Shown piece after piece: positions 1 through 8,670 of a DNA stretch of 64,000 bases. Origin of the DNA: an uncultured bacterium (lineage in GTDB: Bacteria > Bacillota > Clostridia > Oscillospirales > Acutalibacteraceae); the NCBI GenBank assembly GCA_949283655.1, contig CASDTH010000035.1, positions 1 to 64,000 of the forward strand, read 5' to 3'. The notes below the pieces were generated by a model. The model was not told the DNA's origin. It saw only the letters and a program-made list of their open reading frames with translations, and did no database searches. The translations under genes were made by a program, and so were the position numbers. Every line of letters starts with the position of its first letter. Within the stretch, counting starts at the first letter, position 1.

Positions 1-87
1 GTGGCCGGTACCCAGTGGGGCAACAAGAAGTACATGAACATGAAGCACCTGGAGGCGGCTCTTGCGGATACCTCCATTGCCGGCTGA
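1..87 (+). CDS. C-terminal end of an unidentified protein (partial)
   Basis: An open frame enters from the left edge in frame 1 and runs 28 codons to TGA at 85-87, ending in residues LADTSIAG. It converges on leuS. The remaining peptide carries no recognisable motif, so no function is offered. It is called coding because the frame is open from the edge and the piece is hydrophilic and ordinary in composition, which is weak evidence for so short a stretch. Confidence 0.5.
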   Translation: MAGTQWGNKKYMNMKHLEAALADTSIAG

Positions 88-345
88 CTTCACTCATTCC
101 AGACCCTGCAAACCTTTTTGCGAAAATTCCTTGACACTACCGATGTGCATCCTCCCCTACGGCGATTGTGCCCACAACGGCAGGTATGGCCAAAGCGTTC
201 GCCGCGTTCCATGCCACCCTCTGGCCGTCCATTGGCAAAGCAAAAACAGGCGCCCACAGCGGTGAAAGCGCATCGCCTCTCCCTCGCCGTGAGCGCCCGG
301 GCTAACCGGGCCGGGCGCAAAACCCGGCTCTTTGCACGCCAACCG
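88..345. other. Intergenic stretch between convergent genes
   Basis: No gene is visible. A GC-rich inverted repeat (GCGCCCGG with CCGGGCGC, about 293-318) lies just beyond the end of leuS, but no T-run follows it on either strand, so it is not called an intrinsic terminator. Confidence 0.4.
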
Positions 346-2754
346 TTAATTTTTCACAACCAGGTTGACCAACTTACCCTTGACATAGATTTCCTTCACG
401 GTCTGCTTCCCTTCCAGCGCGGCCTGGATCTTCTCCTCGCGCTTTGCGAGCGCGATCGCCTGTGCCGCCTCGATCTCTGCGGGGACGGAGAGCTTCGCGC
501 GCACCTTACCGTTGATCTGCACGGCGATCTCCACCGTTTCCTCCCTGCACTTTGCCTCGTCATAGGTAGGCCACTGCTGATCCGTCACCACGCCGCCAAA
601 GCCCATCTGCTCCCAGATTTCCTCCGTCATATGCGGGGCAAAGGGGTTGAGCAGCAGCGTCAGCGTGCGCAGCTCGCCCTTTGTGATGGCGCCCGTATCA
701 CAGATAGCGTTGAGCAGGCTCATCATCGCGGCGATCGCCGTGTTGGCCTTGAGGTTATCAATATCCTCCGTCACCTTTTTCACGGTGCGGTGGATCATTG
801 CCTCCAGCTCCGGGCGGTAGCCGTCGCCCTCCGTCACGATCTCCTGCAAATTCCAAACACGATCCAAAAAGCGCTTGCAGCCCTTGATCGAAGCGGAATT
901 CCACGGCGCGGCCTTCTCAAAATCGCCGATGAACATCTCATACAGCCGCATGGTATCCGCCCCATATTCCCGGACGATATCATCGGGGTTAACGACATTT
1001 CCACGGGATTTGCTCATCTTCTCACCGTTTTCGCCAAGGATCATACCGTGGCTCGTGCGCTTCTGGTAGGGCTCCTTTGTGGGCACCACACCGATATCAT
1101 AGAGGAACTTGTGCCAGAAGCGGCTGTAAAGCAGGTGGAGCGTGGTATGCTCCATGCCGCCGTTATACCAATCCACTGGCATCCAGTAATCCAGCGCCTC
1201 TTTAGAGGCCAGCGCCTCGTCATTGTGTGGATCACAATAGCGCAGGAAATACCAGGAAGATCCCGCCCATTGAGGCATCGTATCCGTCTCCCGTTTTGCG
1301 GGGCCACCGCAGTGCGGGCAGGTAGTGTTCACCCAATCCGTCATCTTGGCCAGTGGGGATTCGCCCGTATCCGTCGGCTCATAGGAATCCACCATCGGAA
1401 GCTTCAGAGGGAGCTGATCCTCCGGCAGCGGCACATAACCGCATTTCTCGCAATAGACAATCGGGATCGGCTCGCCCCAATAGCGCTGGCGGGAGAACAC
1501 CCAGTCGCGCAGCTTAAAGTTCACCTTAGCGCGGCCCTTTCCGTTTTCGGCAAGCCAGTCGGTGATTTTTGCCTTGGCCTGCTCAACGGTGAGCCCGGTC
1601 AGGAAGCCGGAGTTCACCATCACGCCGGTTGCGCAATCTGTAAACGCTTCCTTCTCCACATCGCCGCCCTGAACGACCTCGATCACCGGCAGGTTAAATC
1701 TCTTCGCAAACTCCCAGTCGCGCGTATCGTGCGCGGGCACCGCCATGATCGCGCCTGTACCATAGGAGACCAGAACATAATCAGAGATAAAAATCGGGAT
1801 TTCTGTATTGTTCACAGGGTTGATGGCGCGCACGCCCTGGATGCACACGCCGGTCTTATCCTTATTGACCTCTGTGCGCTCAAAATCAGATTTCCGTGCC
1901 GCCTCCGCCTGATAAGCGCGCACCTCGTCCATATTCTCAATTTGATCCGCCCATTTTTCGATGAGCGGGTGCTCCGGGGAAAGCACCATGTATGTTGCGC
2001 CGAAGAGCGTATCCGGCCGGGTGGTGTAAACGGTCATCTTATCGCCCGTCGTCGCCGTGAAATCGACCTCCGCACCCGTGGAGCGACCGATCCAGTTGCG
2101 CTGCTGCACCTTCACGCGGTCGATAAAATCGAGCTCGTCCAAATCATCCAGCAAGCGCTGGGCATAGGCCGTGATCTTCAGCATCCACTGGCTCTTGACC
2201 CGCCGCACAACCTCACTGCCGCAGCGCTCACAGACGCCGCCCGCCGCCTCCTCGTTGGCAAGCACGCACTTACAGGAGGGGCACCAGTTGACAGCCATCT
2301 CCTTTTTATAGGCCAATCCCTTTTTGAACAACTGGAGGAAGATCCACTGCGTCCATTTGTAATAGGACGGATCCGTCGTATTCACCTCGCGGCTCCAATC
2401 GAAGGAAAAGCCGAGGGATTGCAGCTGCTGCTTAAAGTGCGCCACATTGTCATGCGTGACAATCTCCGGATGGATATGGTTCTTAATCGCGTAATTTTCT
2501 GTGGGCAGGCCGAATGCATCCCACCCCATGGGATAGAGGACGTTATAGCCCTGCAGCCGCTTTTTACGCGCCACAATATCCAACGCCGTATAGGAGCGCG
2601 GGTGGCCAACGTGCAGCCCCTGCCCGGAGGGGTAGGGGAACTCCACCAGGCAGTAAAATTTGGGGCGGGCGTATTCATTCTTTGCATGGAATACACCCGT
2701 TTTTTCCCATCGGTCCTGCCATTTTTTCTCCACCTGTTTAAAATCGTAGTTCAT
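346..2754 (-). CDS. leuS: Leucyl-tRNA synthetase
   Basis: It charges tRNA-Leu with leucine in the cytoplasm. The 802-residue protein has the class I HVGH signature at about 48-51 and KMSKS at about 579-583. A zinc-binding insert (CPSC about 158-161, CERC about 175-178) and a CP1 editing region with [15 protein letters not shown] near 332-346 are also present. An open frame extends further upstream, but the start is placed at the ATG preceded by GAAAGGATGG, which gives the usual N-terminus [12 protein letters not shown]. It is the last gene of the yhbY-nadD-yqeK-rsfS cluster, 85 bases after rsfS. Length and motifs are normal for bacterial LeuS. Confidence 0.98.
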   Translation of the reverse strand: MNYDFKQVEKKWQDRWEKTGVFHAKNEYARPKFYCLVEFPYPSGQGLHVGHPRSYTALDIVARKKRLQGYNVLYPMGWDAFGLPTENYAIKNHIHPEIVTHDNVAHFKQQLQSLGFSFDWSREVNTTDPSYYKWTQWIFLQLFKKGLAYKKEMAVNWCPSCKCVLANEEAAGGVCERCGSEVVRRVKSQWMLKITAYAQRLLDDLDELDFIDRVKVQQRNWIGRSTGAEVDFTATTGDKMTVYTTRPDTLFGATYMVLSPEHPLIEKWADQIENMDEVRAYQAEAARKSDFERTEVNKDKTGVCIQGVRAINPVNNTEIPIFISDYVLVSYGTGAIMAVPAHDTRDWEFAKRFNLPVIEVVQGGDVEKEAFTDCATGVMVNSGFLTGLTVEQAKAKITDWLAENGKGRAKVNFKLRDWVFSRQRYWGEPIPIVYCEKCGYVPLPEDQLPLKLPMVDSYEPTDTGESPLAKMTDWVNTTCPHCGGPAKRETDTMPQWAGSSWYFLRYCDPHNDEALASKEALDYWMPVDWYNGGMEHTTLHLLYSRFWHKFLYDIGVVPTKEPYQKRTSHGMILGENGEKMSKSRGNVVNPDDIVREYGADTMRLYEMFIGDFEKAAPWNSASIKGCKRFLDRVWNLQEIVTEGDGYRPELEAMIHRTVKKVTEDIDNLKANTAIAAMMSLLNAICDTGAITKGELRTLTLLLNPFAPHMTEEIWEQMGFGGVVTDQQWPTYDEAKCREETVEIAVQINGKVRAKLSVPAEIEAAQAIALAKREEKIQAALEGKQTVKEIYVKGKLVNLVVKN

Positions 2755-2839
2755 CTGCAATCCATCCTTTCTACCGGCAGGCTGCGGGAGCTGGTGTCTC
2801 CCGTAAGCCCATGCTGCTGTGAAATATCCACCGCCAGCT

Positions 2840-3193
2840 TCAGCGGTCAAGCATATCCTGTATCTCAACAACCTTGCCATCCGCCCAAAGGCGCTCCAGG
2901 TTGTAATACTCCCGGCTTTCCCTGTGGAAAACATGCACCACCACGCTGCCGTAATCCAGCAGGATCCATCCCGTGGCGCGGCCCTCGATGTGGCCAGCCG
3001 GTACACCCTGCTTCAAAAGCGCATCCTCCACCTCGCCCGCGAGCGCGCGCACATGCGTGTTAGAGGTGCCGTTTGCAATCACAAAATAATCCGCCACAAC
3101 GGAGAGTTCCGTGATTTGAATCACCTCAATATCCTCCGCCTTTTTTTCATCCAACGCGCGCACTGCTGCCTTCACCAATTCAAGTCCCGTCAT
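2840..3193 (-). CDS. rsfS: Ribosomal silencing factor RsfS
   Basis: The RsfS/Iojap family binds ribosomal protein L14 on the 50S subunit and blocks subunit joining when nutrients are short. The 117-residue product carries the family core ([20 protein letters not shown], followed by [15 protein letters not shown]) and has the usual length. The ATG at 3193 is preferred because GGAGGG lies 6-7 bases upstream. A GTG 15 bases further upstream would overlap that ribosome-binding site. It sits between the GT39-like gene and leuS, the usual position in Bacillota. Confidence 0.95.
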   Translation of the reverse strand: MTGLELVKAAVRALDEKKAEDIEVIQITELSVVADYFVIANGTSNTHVRALAGEVEDALLKQGVPAGHIEGRATGWILLDYGSVVVHVFHRESREYYNLERLWADGKVVEIQDMLDR

Positions 3194-3249
3194 CAAATCC
3201 CTCCGCACTTTGTTCTTTTGAATACTAGCATTTGCACAAACGCCTTCCT

Positions 3250-4824
3250 TTACGAGGCGGGCGCCAAATCTTTCGCCCGAAAAAGCGCAAATTTTAACTG
3301 GATGCGATTATCGGTGGTTTCTACCTGTTGCGCCGCCAATTCATAATTGCGGGTCAGCTCCGGCAGATACAGCTGCGCGGCATCCTGCTCCGGGCTCAGC
3401 ATTACAATGACAAAATCCACGCCCCGCTCCCGTACGATCTGATTGAGTTCAGCACGCATTTCCGGCAGCTTCTCATCGTCAATATTCAATAAGCAAAAAT
3501 ACCGGCTGACCGGCAATGTATCCGCCGCATAGTAAAAGCCAAAATCCAAAAAATTATAGCTGAGGAGCGTTGCATCCTCCCGCTCGTTGATGATGCTGGC
3601 AAAGCGATATTGCACACACTGCTCCTTGGATGTGCCCAAAAGATACGTATTCTCGCAAAAGAAATAGGAGGCGCCGGAAAGCGCAACCACCAGCACAGCG
3701 GAGAGCGCCATCAGCCTGCGCCCCGGCAGGGCGGAACGCGGGTGGAACCACCGGCTCCCCACCGCCACGATCAGGTGCGTGATCACCACAGCCGCCAAAA
3801 TCGTGAAGCCTGCAAAGATGAAAAAATAGTAGGTATATCTCCGGCCGCCCCAATACAGGCCCACCGCCAGGCACAGCGCACAGGCGAGGGGCGACAGCGC
3901 GCCCAGCCAGTTTTGATGCAGGCGGCGCAAAAGGAGCATCCCGGCCACGCCGATTACTCCCGCGCCAAACAACCACGGCGTACGGTACGCCATCCGGGCA
4001 AGCGCCTGCAGAATGCCTGCCAGCCGCTCCCCCATGGAGAGTGTTTCAGCATAGGCAAAAATGTTGTTATAAAAATAAACCTCAAACAAATCGCCCAGTG
4101 CGCCCTCCCCGCCAAAATAGGCAAGCCAGGGCAACGCCGTGACCGCCATGCCGCCCAAAAAGACCAGGCAGCTTCCCAAAGCCCTTGCAGGCTGGCGGGA
4201 CACCAGCAGCCCCAAAAAGACAGATGCCATAAAGCCAATCCAAAAGCCTAACAGCGTAAATTTCATCCACAGCACGCATCCGGCGCATACGCCCGCAAGG
4301 AACAGCCAGCTCAGCGGCATCGCACCCGGGTAGAGTTCCCTGCAATAGCGCAGCAAAAAATAGAGCGTCAGCGCCATGAGGGGGAGGGTGAGCTCCTCCA
4401 CCTCGCCGCCGTGAAAAAAGCTGGGGGAGGTAAAACTGACCACCGCCATCAACGGCGCAGCAATGTAATAAAATTTCGCCAGCTTCGGCGGAAAAAACAG
4501 GGCGAAAATCTGATAGGAGCAATACAGAAAACCCGTGCAGCTGAGCACTTCCAGCAGGTAAACGCCGAAAAACGAGCGCTCTGAAACCAGTGTGGCAAGG
4601 CCATAGAGAAAATAGAGCAGCGGCCCCTTCTGCTCCACAAGATCCCGATAGGGAACGAGGCCGTGCATCATCCCCTTGCCCACAGTGAAAAAACACTGCG
4701 CATCGCTGCCGTTATTGAGCGGATATAAAAAGGAGCTTTTGGAGCACACCGCCAAAAAACAGGCAGATACCAGCAAGCAGTAGAGCAGCATCTGCCACCC
4801 GAGGCGCTTTTCCGTTTTACGCAT
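3250..4824 (-). CDS. Multispanning membrane protein, GT39/ArnT-like glycosyltransferase
   Basis: The 524-residue protein has about ten or more hydrophobic segments. Its first extracytoplasmic loop reads NNGSDAQCFFTVGKGMMHG and then VPYRDLVEQKGPLLYFLYG, the kind of acidic loop seen in dolichyl-phosphate-mannose/ArnT-type transferases that use polyprenyl-linked sugars. The soluble C-terminus (about 400-524) has no recognised domain. Its ATG overlaps the end of nadD-yqeK by 8 bases, so the two are probably translationally coupled. Many Bacillota have a LytR-type gene at this position. Donor and acceptor are unknown; the family call is moderate and the membrane topology is clear. Confidence 0.7.
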   Translation of the reverse strand: MRKTEKRLGWQMLLYCLLVSACFLAVCSKSSFLYPLNNGSDAQCFFTVGKGMMHGLVPYRDLVEQKGPLLYFLYGLATLVSERSFFGVYLLEVLSCTGFLYCSYQIFALFFPPKLAKFYYIAAPLMAVVSFTSPSFFHGGEVEELTLPLMALTLYFLLRYCRELYPGAMPLSWLFLAGVCAGCVLWMKFTLLGFWIGFMASVFLGLLVSRQPARALGSCLVFLGGMAVTALPWLAYFGGEGALGDLFEVYFYNNIFAYAETLSMGERLAGILQALARMAYRTPWLFGAGVIGVAGMLLLRRLHQNWLGALSPLACALCLAVGLYWGGRRYTYYFFIFAGFTILAAVVITHLIVAVGSRWFHPRSALPGRRLMALSAVLVVALSGASYFFCENTYLLGTSKEQCVQYRFASIINEREDATLLSYNFLDFGFYYAADTLPVSRYFCLLNIDDEKLPEMRAELNQIVRERGVDFVIVMLSPEQDAAQLYLPELTRNYELAAQQVETTDNRIQLKFALFRAKDLAPAS

Positions 4825-6070
4825 TCGGCTTCTCCCCTTGTGCAGCTTCGGCTATGAGGATTTCATTATAGGCCTCCACACTGTCCGTATGGATCACCTG
4901 CCCTGTCTGCACTAGGTCAACGATACAAAAACGCATGCCCTCCAACATGGCTTGCTCCAGGCTCACCCCAGCGGCCTTGCGCATGCCCTCTACGCCGTCA
5001 TAATCCCGGTCCGCAGAGATAAAATCGGCAATATAGAGCACCTTTTCCAGCGTGCTCATGCCTGCGCGCGCCGTGGTGTGGTAACGAATCGCCTGCAGAA
5101 TTGCCTCATCCTGCACATGGAGTACACAGCGCACATAGGCTTCCCCCGCCATGGCATGCCAGAGCTTCGGGTTTGCGCGCTCAACCGCCGTCAAAGGCAT
5201 ACCGGCCTGCTCCATCACGGCCAGCTGCTCCTTCGGCGGGCTATTTTTCATTATATCATGCAAAATGCCCGCTGTATACGCCTTTTCGGGATCTGCGCCA
5301 TACTTTCTGGCCAGCTGCTCTGCCGCCTGCGCCACATTGATCGAGTGGGTGAACCGCTCCGGGCGCAGTTTTATGCGGATGGCCTCCACAAACTCCGAAT
5401 TGCGCTGTGTATCAAGCATGTGATAAAGCCCCTTTTCCTGAATATAACCATAAACCGCCTGTGGCAGCAGGCCTTCCACTGAGCGCCCTGCGCGCAGCCG
5501 CTCCCGCAGCTCAGTAGAGCTCAGGGGGAAGGGCTGTGCGATGCACAGCGTCACGCGGCTGCTAATATCTCCCAACGGGCCGTTGCGGATATAATCCTCC
5601 AAAGATTGATACTCCGCCATCGCCCCGCGTGCCGCCACACATAGCCGGCAGAGCTCCAAAATGCCCTGCGGACGGTACCACTGATGAAAGGTGAGCAACA
5701 TATCCGTGCCCAGAAACAAATACAGCTCTGCGCCGCGATATTCCGCATGCAGCGCCGCAAGCGTATCATAGGTGTAGCTCTTCCCGCCGCGTGTAAGCTC
5801 CATGGCGCTCACCTCAAACGGCGCCCCCGCAAAGGCGAGGCGGCACATTTGCAGCCTGTCTTCCCCGCTTGCCAGCATCTGCGCCTGCTTGTGCGGCGGC
5901 AGGTTTGCCGGAATGATGAGCACCCGGCTCAGCCCCAGCGACCGGACGAGCGCATTCGCCAAATGCACATGGCCGCTGTGCGGTGGGTTAAAGGTACCGC
6001 CGAAAACACCGATGCGTTCCGGCCGCCCGGAAGCTGCTTCTGTGCCCATTGTCGTTTCCCCCATCGGCAT
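4817..6070 (-). CDS. nadD: Fused nicotinate-nucleotide adenylyltransferase and YqeK-type HD hydrolase
   Basis: One 417-residue frame joins two activities that are usually separate neighbouring genes. The N-terminal half (about 18-215) is NadD, which makes deaminated NAD from nicotinate mononucleotide and ATP: GGTFNPPHSGH at 24-34 and SSTELR at 184-189. The C-terminal half (about 225-410) is a YqeK-type HD domain, a family that hydrolyses diadenosine tetraphosphate: a His at 242, the HD pair at about 271-272, then YHTTARAGMSTLEKVLYIAD. No stop or frameshift lies between them. Starts at 6070, 6064 and 6049 are all possible; 6049 has GGGGGAAA upstream. The gene overlaps its downstream neighbour by 8 bases. 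Confidence 0.95.
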   Translation of the reverse strand: MPMGETTMGTEAASGRPERIGVFGGTFNPPHSGHVHLANALVRSLGLSRVLIIPANLPPHKQAQMLASGEDRLQMCRLAFAGAPFEVSAMELTRGGKSYTYDTLAALHAEYRGAELYLFLGTDMLLTFHQWYRPQGILELCRLCVAARGAMAEYQSLEDYIRNGPLGDISSRVTLCIAQPFPLSSTELRERLRAGRSVEGLLPQAVYGYIQEKGLYHMLDTQRNSEFVEAIRIKLRPERFTHSINVAQAAEQLARKYGADPEKAYTAGILHDIMKNSPPKEQLAVMEQAGMPLTAVERANPKLWHAMAGEAYVRCVLHVQDEAILQAIRYHTTARAGMSTLEKVLYIADFISADRDYDGVEGMRKAAGVSLEQAMLEGMRFCIVDLVQTGQVIHTDSVEAYNEILIAEAAQGEKPNA

Positions 6071-6074
6071 TCCC

Positions 6075-6488
6075 CTATTTCACGCTGCGTCCCTGGCCCC
6101 GCCGTGCAGGGGAGCGGCCTCCCGACTCCCGTTTCTGGCGCAGCTGGGCTGCGCTCCTGCGGCTGTTGGGCCGGTTGCCCGTGCCGGATTTTGGCTTTTC
6201 CTTTTTAGCCGGCTCATGCAGCGCCGGGCTATAGCGATATAGCACAACGCTGCCGCCGATAACCTGGATAATCTCCGCCCCGGTGGCCTCCGCCAGCCGC
6301 TGAGCGACTGCCTTCGGCGGCTCCGGCGTTGTCTCCAGCAAGACCTTGATTTTGATGAGCTCCCGCGCGCGCAGCGCATCCTCCGTCTGGGCAATCAGCG
6401 CCTCATTGACGCCGCCCTTACCCGCCTGAAACAATGCCTCCAGCGTATTCGCCTGCGCACGCAGCACGGCCCTTTCCTTCCCTGTCAT
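6075..6488 (-). CDS. yhbY: YhbY-type CRM-domain RNA-binding protein
   Basis: The first 95 residues form a CRM domain (LRAQANTLEALFQAGKGGV, then ELIKIKVLLET and GAEIIQVIGGSVVLYRYS). This domain binds ribosomal RNA and associates with assembling 50S subunits. The last 40 or so residues are an Arg/Lys/Ser-rich tail not present in the shortest YhbY proteins and probably add RNA affinity. The ATG overlaps the stop of rdgB in an ATGA, and AAAGGAA precedes it. The gene sits directly before nadD, a conserved arrangement. Confidence 0.93.
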   Translation of the reverse strand: MTGKERAVLRAQANTLEALFQAGKGGVNEALIAQTEDALRARELIKIKVLLETTPEPPKAVAQRLAEATGAEIIQVIGGSVVLYRYSPALHEPAKKEKPKSGTGNRPNSRRSAAQLRQKRESGGRSPARRGQGRSVK

Positions 6489-7093
6489 ATGCGTTCCTTT
6501 CCTGTGTTAAGATAATGGGGAAGCTCCTGCGCAAAGCAGCGCAGGGCGTTCCCCCGGTGGCTGATGCGGTCCTTTTCCTCCGCTGTCAGCTCGCCGAAGG
6601 TTTTCCCACCCACGAGGAACAGCGGGTCATACCCAAAGCCCCCGGAGCCATGCGCCTCAAAAGCAATATGCCCTTCGCAGGTGCCCCGCACAGCGAAATG
6701 GCGTCCATCCGGGAAGGCGCAGCACACGCAGCTGACAAAGCGCGCCGTGCGCTGCGGCATCGGCACCTGCTCCAATTTTTGCAGCAGAAGCTGGTTATTC
6801 TTCTGATCATTGCCATGCTCGCCTGCAAACCGCGCGGAATACACGCCTGGTGCGCCGTTCAGGGCATCCACCTCCAGGCCGGAATCATCCGCGATGCAGG
6901 GCATCCCGCTCTCCCGGCAGCCGGAATCCGCTTTCAAAAAGGCGTTTTCTTCAAAGGTGGCTCCCGTCTCCTCCACATCGCTCAGGCGCACACCCGCCTC
7001 CTCGGCGGTCAGCACCCGAATCCCCAAAGGGCTCAGGATTCGCTGAAGCTCCTCCCGCTTCTTCAGGTTATGTGTCGCAACCAAAAAATCCAT
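6485..7093 (-). CDS. rdgB: XTP/dITP diphosphatase (RdgB/HAM1 family)
   Basis: It removes non-canonical purine nucleoside triphosphates (ITP, dITP, XTP) from the pool. The 202-residue product begins MDFLVATHNLKK and has the family motifs FEENAFLKA, CIADDSGLEVDAL, GVYSARFAG and GFGYDPLFLV, all in order and at normal length. GGGGAG precedes the ATG. It overlaps yhbY by 4 bases and is probably cotranscribed with it. Confidence 0.97.
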   Translation of the reverse strand: MDFLVATHNLKKREELQRILSPLGIRVLTAEEAGVRLSDVEETGATFEENAFLKADSGCRESGMPCIADDSGLEVDALNGAPGVYSARFAGEHGNDQKNNQLLLQKLEQVPMPQRTARFVSCVCCAFPDGRHFAVRGTCEGHIAFEAHGSGGFGYDPLFLVGGKTFGELTAEEKDRISHRGNALRCFAQELPHYLNTGKERI

Positions 7094-7137
7094 ATGGCTC
7101 CCCGCCTTTTCTCTTGTAATCTGTAATCAAAGCGCCT

Positions 7138-7446
7138 TTATTCCGGTGCGTTCAAGTTCAAACGCTCCCGCCAGCGTTGCCTGTGCAGATACCAGCGCTC
7201 CCGGCGCAGCAGCCTGCGCCTTCTGCGGCGTTCCCGGCGCTGCTGGCGGCGCACCGCCCGCCTGCTCGAGCGTTGATCGCGCAGCGGATCCCCTAAATAA
7301 TCCCAGATACCCGGATGCTTTTTATGGGCCAGCTCCAGCGGATGATAGCGCTCGCCGCCGCGGTCATACCAGCGGTGGTAAATCTTTTTCCACAGCCGCC
7401 AGGAAAAACGCCAGAGCGCCCGCAGCCCTCTTGCCAGTTTACCCAT
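7138..7446 (-). CDS. Small arginine-rich protein of unknown function
   Basis: The 102-residue product is extremely basic. A Trp-rich N-terminus (LARGLRALWRFSWRLWKKIYHRWYD, about 4-28) is followed by a near-continuous arginine tract at about residues 59-97. A good ribosome-binding site (GGAAAGGA) lies 9-10 bases before the ATG, and the gene fits between ftsY and rdgB with small gaps, which supports it as real. No family is recognised. The composition suggests binding to RNA, ribosomes or anionic membrane. It could be a spurious GC-rich frame; the ribosome-binding site and operon position argue against that. Confidence 0.6.
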   Translation of the reverse strand: MGKLARGLRALWRFSWRLWKKIYHRWYDRGGERYHPLELAHKKHPGIWDYLGDPLRDQRSSRRAVRRQQRRERRRRRRLLRRERWYLHRQRWRERLNLNAPE

Positions 7447-7490
7447 TACACAAACCGTCCTTTCCGCAAAGTGAGGCTCTCCGCAGGGGC

Positions 7491-8420
7491 TCAGGCTTCC
7501 TCCTCCCGGCTGACGCTTTCAAACAGGCCCTCTGCAAACGCCTCGGCGTCAAACGGCTGCAAATCGTCAACCTGCTCGCCCACGCCCACAAATTTAACCG
7601 GAATTTTCAGGTCATCCATAATGCTCAGCACCACGCCGCCGCGCGCCGTACCGTCCAGCTTGGTCAACACAATGCCCGTGATTTCCGCCGCATTCATAAA
7701 CTCCCGCGCCTGATTGACGGCGTTCTGCCCTGTGGTCGCATCCAACACCAGCAGCACCTCGCGGTCGGAATAGGGAAGCTCTCGGTCGATCACACGGTAA
7801 ATCTTTGCAAGCTCCTCCATCAGGTTTTTCTTATTATGCAGCCGGCCCGCCGTATCGCAGATGATCAAATCCGCGTTGCGCGCCTTGGCGGCTGAAATCG
7901 TATCAAAAATGACGGCTGCCGGGTCCGCCCCCTCGCGGTGCTTGACGATTTCCACGCCCGCGCGGTCCGCCCAGATCTCCAGCTGCTCGATGGCTGCCGC
8001 ACGGAAGGTATCCGCCGCCGCCAGGATCACCTTTTTGCCCTGCGCTTTATAATACGCTGCCATCTTGCCGATGGTGGTCGTCTTGCCCACGCCGTTGACC
8101 CCGATGACCAAGATCACGGAGGGGATCGTATCCAGCTCCATCCCCTCCTTGCCGGTGAGCATATCGGCAACGACCTCCCGGATGACCCGACGCAGCTTGT
8201 CCGGCTTTTTCAGATCGCGTTTTTTCACGCGGTCACGCAACTCGTCAATGACGTGCTGCGCTGTCGCCACGCCAACATCGCCCATAATGAGGATTTCCTC
8301 CAGCTCTTCAAACAGCGCGTCGTCAATTGCTGTGCTCGCCTCCAGCACAGAATCGATCGCGCCAGACATCTGCTCACGTGTCTTTTTTAATCCAAAATTA
8401 AATTTTTTAAAAATCCCCAT
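7491..8420 (-). CDS. ftsY: Signal recognition particle receptor FtsY
   Basis: FtsY is the SRP receptor GTPase that docks ribosome-nascent chain complexes at the membrane. The 309-residue protein has a short N-terminal region, the helical N domain, and the G domain with [10 protein letters not shown] at about 107-116, DTAGR near 189 and [10 protein letters not shown] near 249. It is a compact form without the long acidic A domain of enterobacterial FtsY. The start is the ATG preceded by AGGAGG; the open frame further upstream is a chance extension. A promoter lies about 70 bases upstream, so it can be expressed independently of smc. Confidence 0.97.
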   Translation of the reverse strand: MGIFKKFNFGLKKTREQMSGAIDSVLEASTAIDDALFEELEEILIMGDVGVATAQHVIDELRDRVKKRDLKKPDKLRRVIREVVADMLTGKEGMELDTIPSVILVIGVNGVGKTTTIGKMAAYYKAQGKKVILAAADTFRAAAIEQLEIWADRAGVEIVKHREGADPAAVIFDTISAAKARNADLIICDTAGRLHNKKNLMEELAKIYRVIDRELPYSDREVLLVLDATTGQNAVNQAREFMNAAEITGIVLTKLDGTARGGVVLSIMDDLKIPVKFVGVGEQVDDLQPFDAEAFAEGLFESVSREEEA

Positions 8421-8670
8421 TGCGCGGCCTCCTGATCTATCTTCTTTTAACGGGAAAGCCTGCCCTCTGTACAGGCTAAATGATTCTTGTATTGTATCAT
8501 ATTGCGGGTACGAAAGCAAACGGAGCGTCCGCTCCCTGCGTTCAAGCGAGCGCCATATTACCTTACAGCACGGAGGAAGAAGCCTGCAAGCCCAGTCCAA
8601 GCCTTTGGGCTCCACTCCCTGGGCAAGGGCTTCTGGTCTACCCCAGCTGGGCAGCAAAACCACGCGTACT
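8421..8670. other. Non-coding gap between smc and ftsY with several small inverted repeats
   Basis: Apart from the ftsY promoter there is no gene. Inverted repeats include GGAGCG/CGCTCC (8522-8535) and AAGCCCA/TGGGCT (8588-8611). None is followed by a T-run on the minus strand, so no terminator of smc is called. Confidence 0.4.
8491..8519 (-). promoter_or_regulatory. Probable sigma-A promoter of ftsY
   Basis: On the minus strand TTGCTT (8514-8519) and TACAAT (8491-8496) are separated by exactly 17 bases, upstream of the ftsY ribosome-binding site. Confidence 0.6.

Noticed and set aside
293..318. Hairpin GCGCCCGG/CCGGGCGC beyond leuS as a terminator
   Set aside because: No T-run follows it on the minus strand or the plus strand.
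118..3063. A 981-codon open frame on the plus strand opposite leuS
   Set aside because: It is the mirror of leuS on the other strand; it has no recognisable domain and no ribosome-binding site, and leuS is certain.
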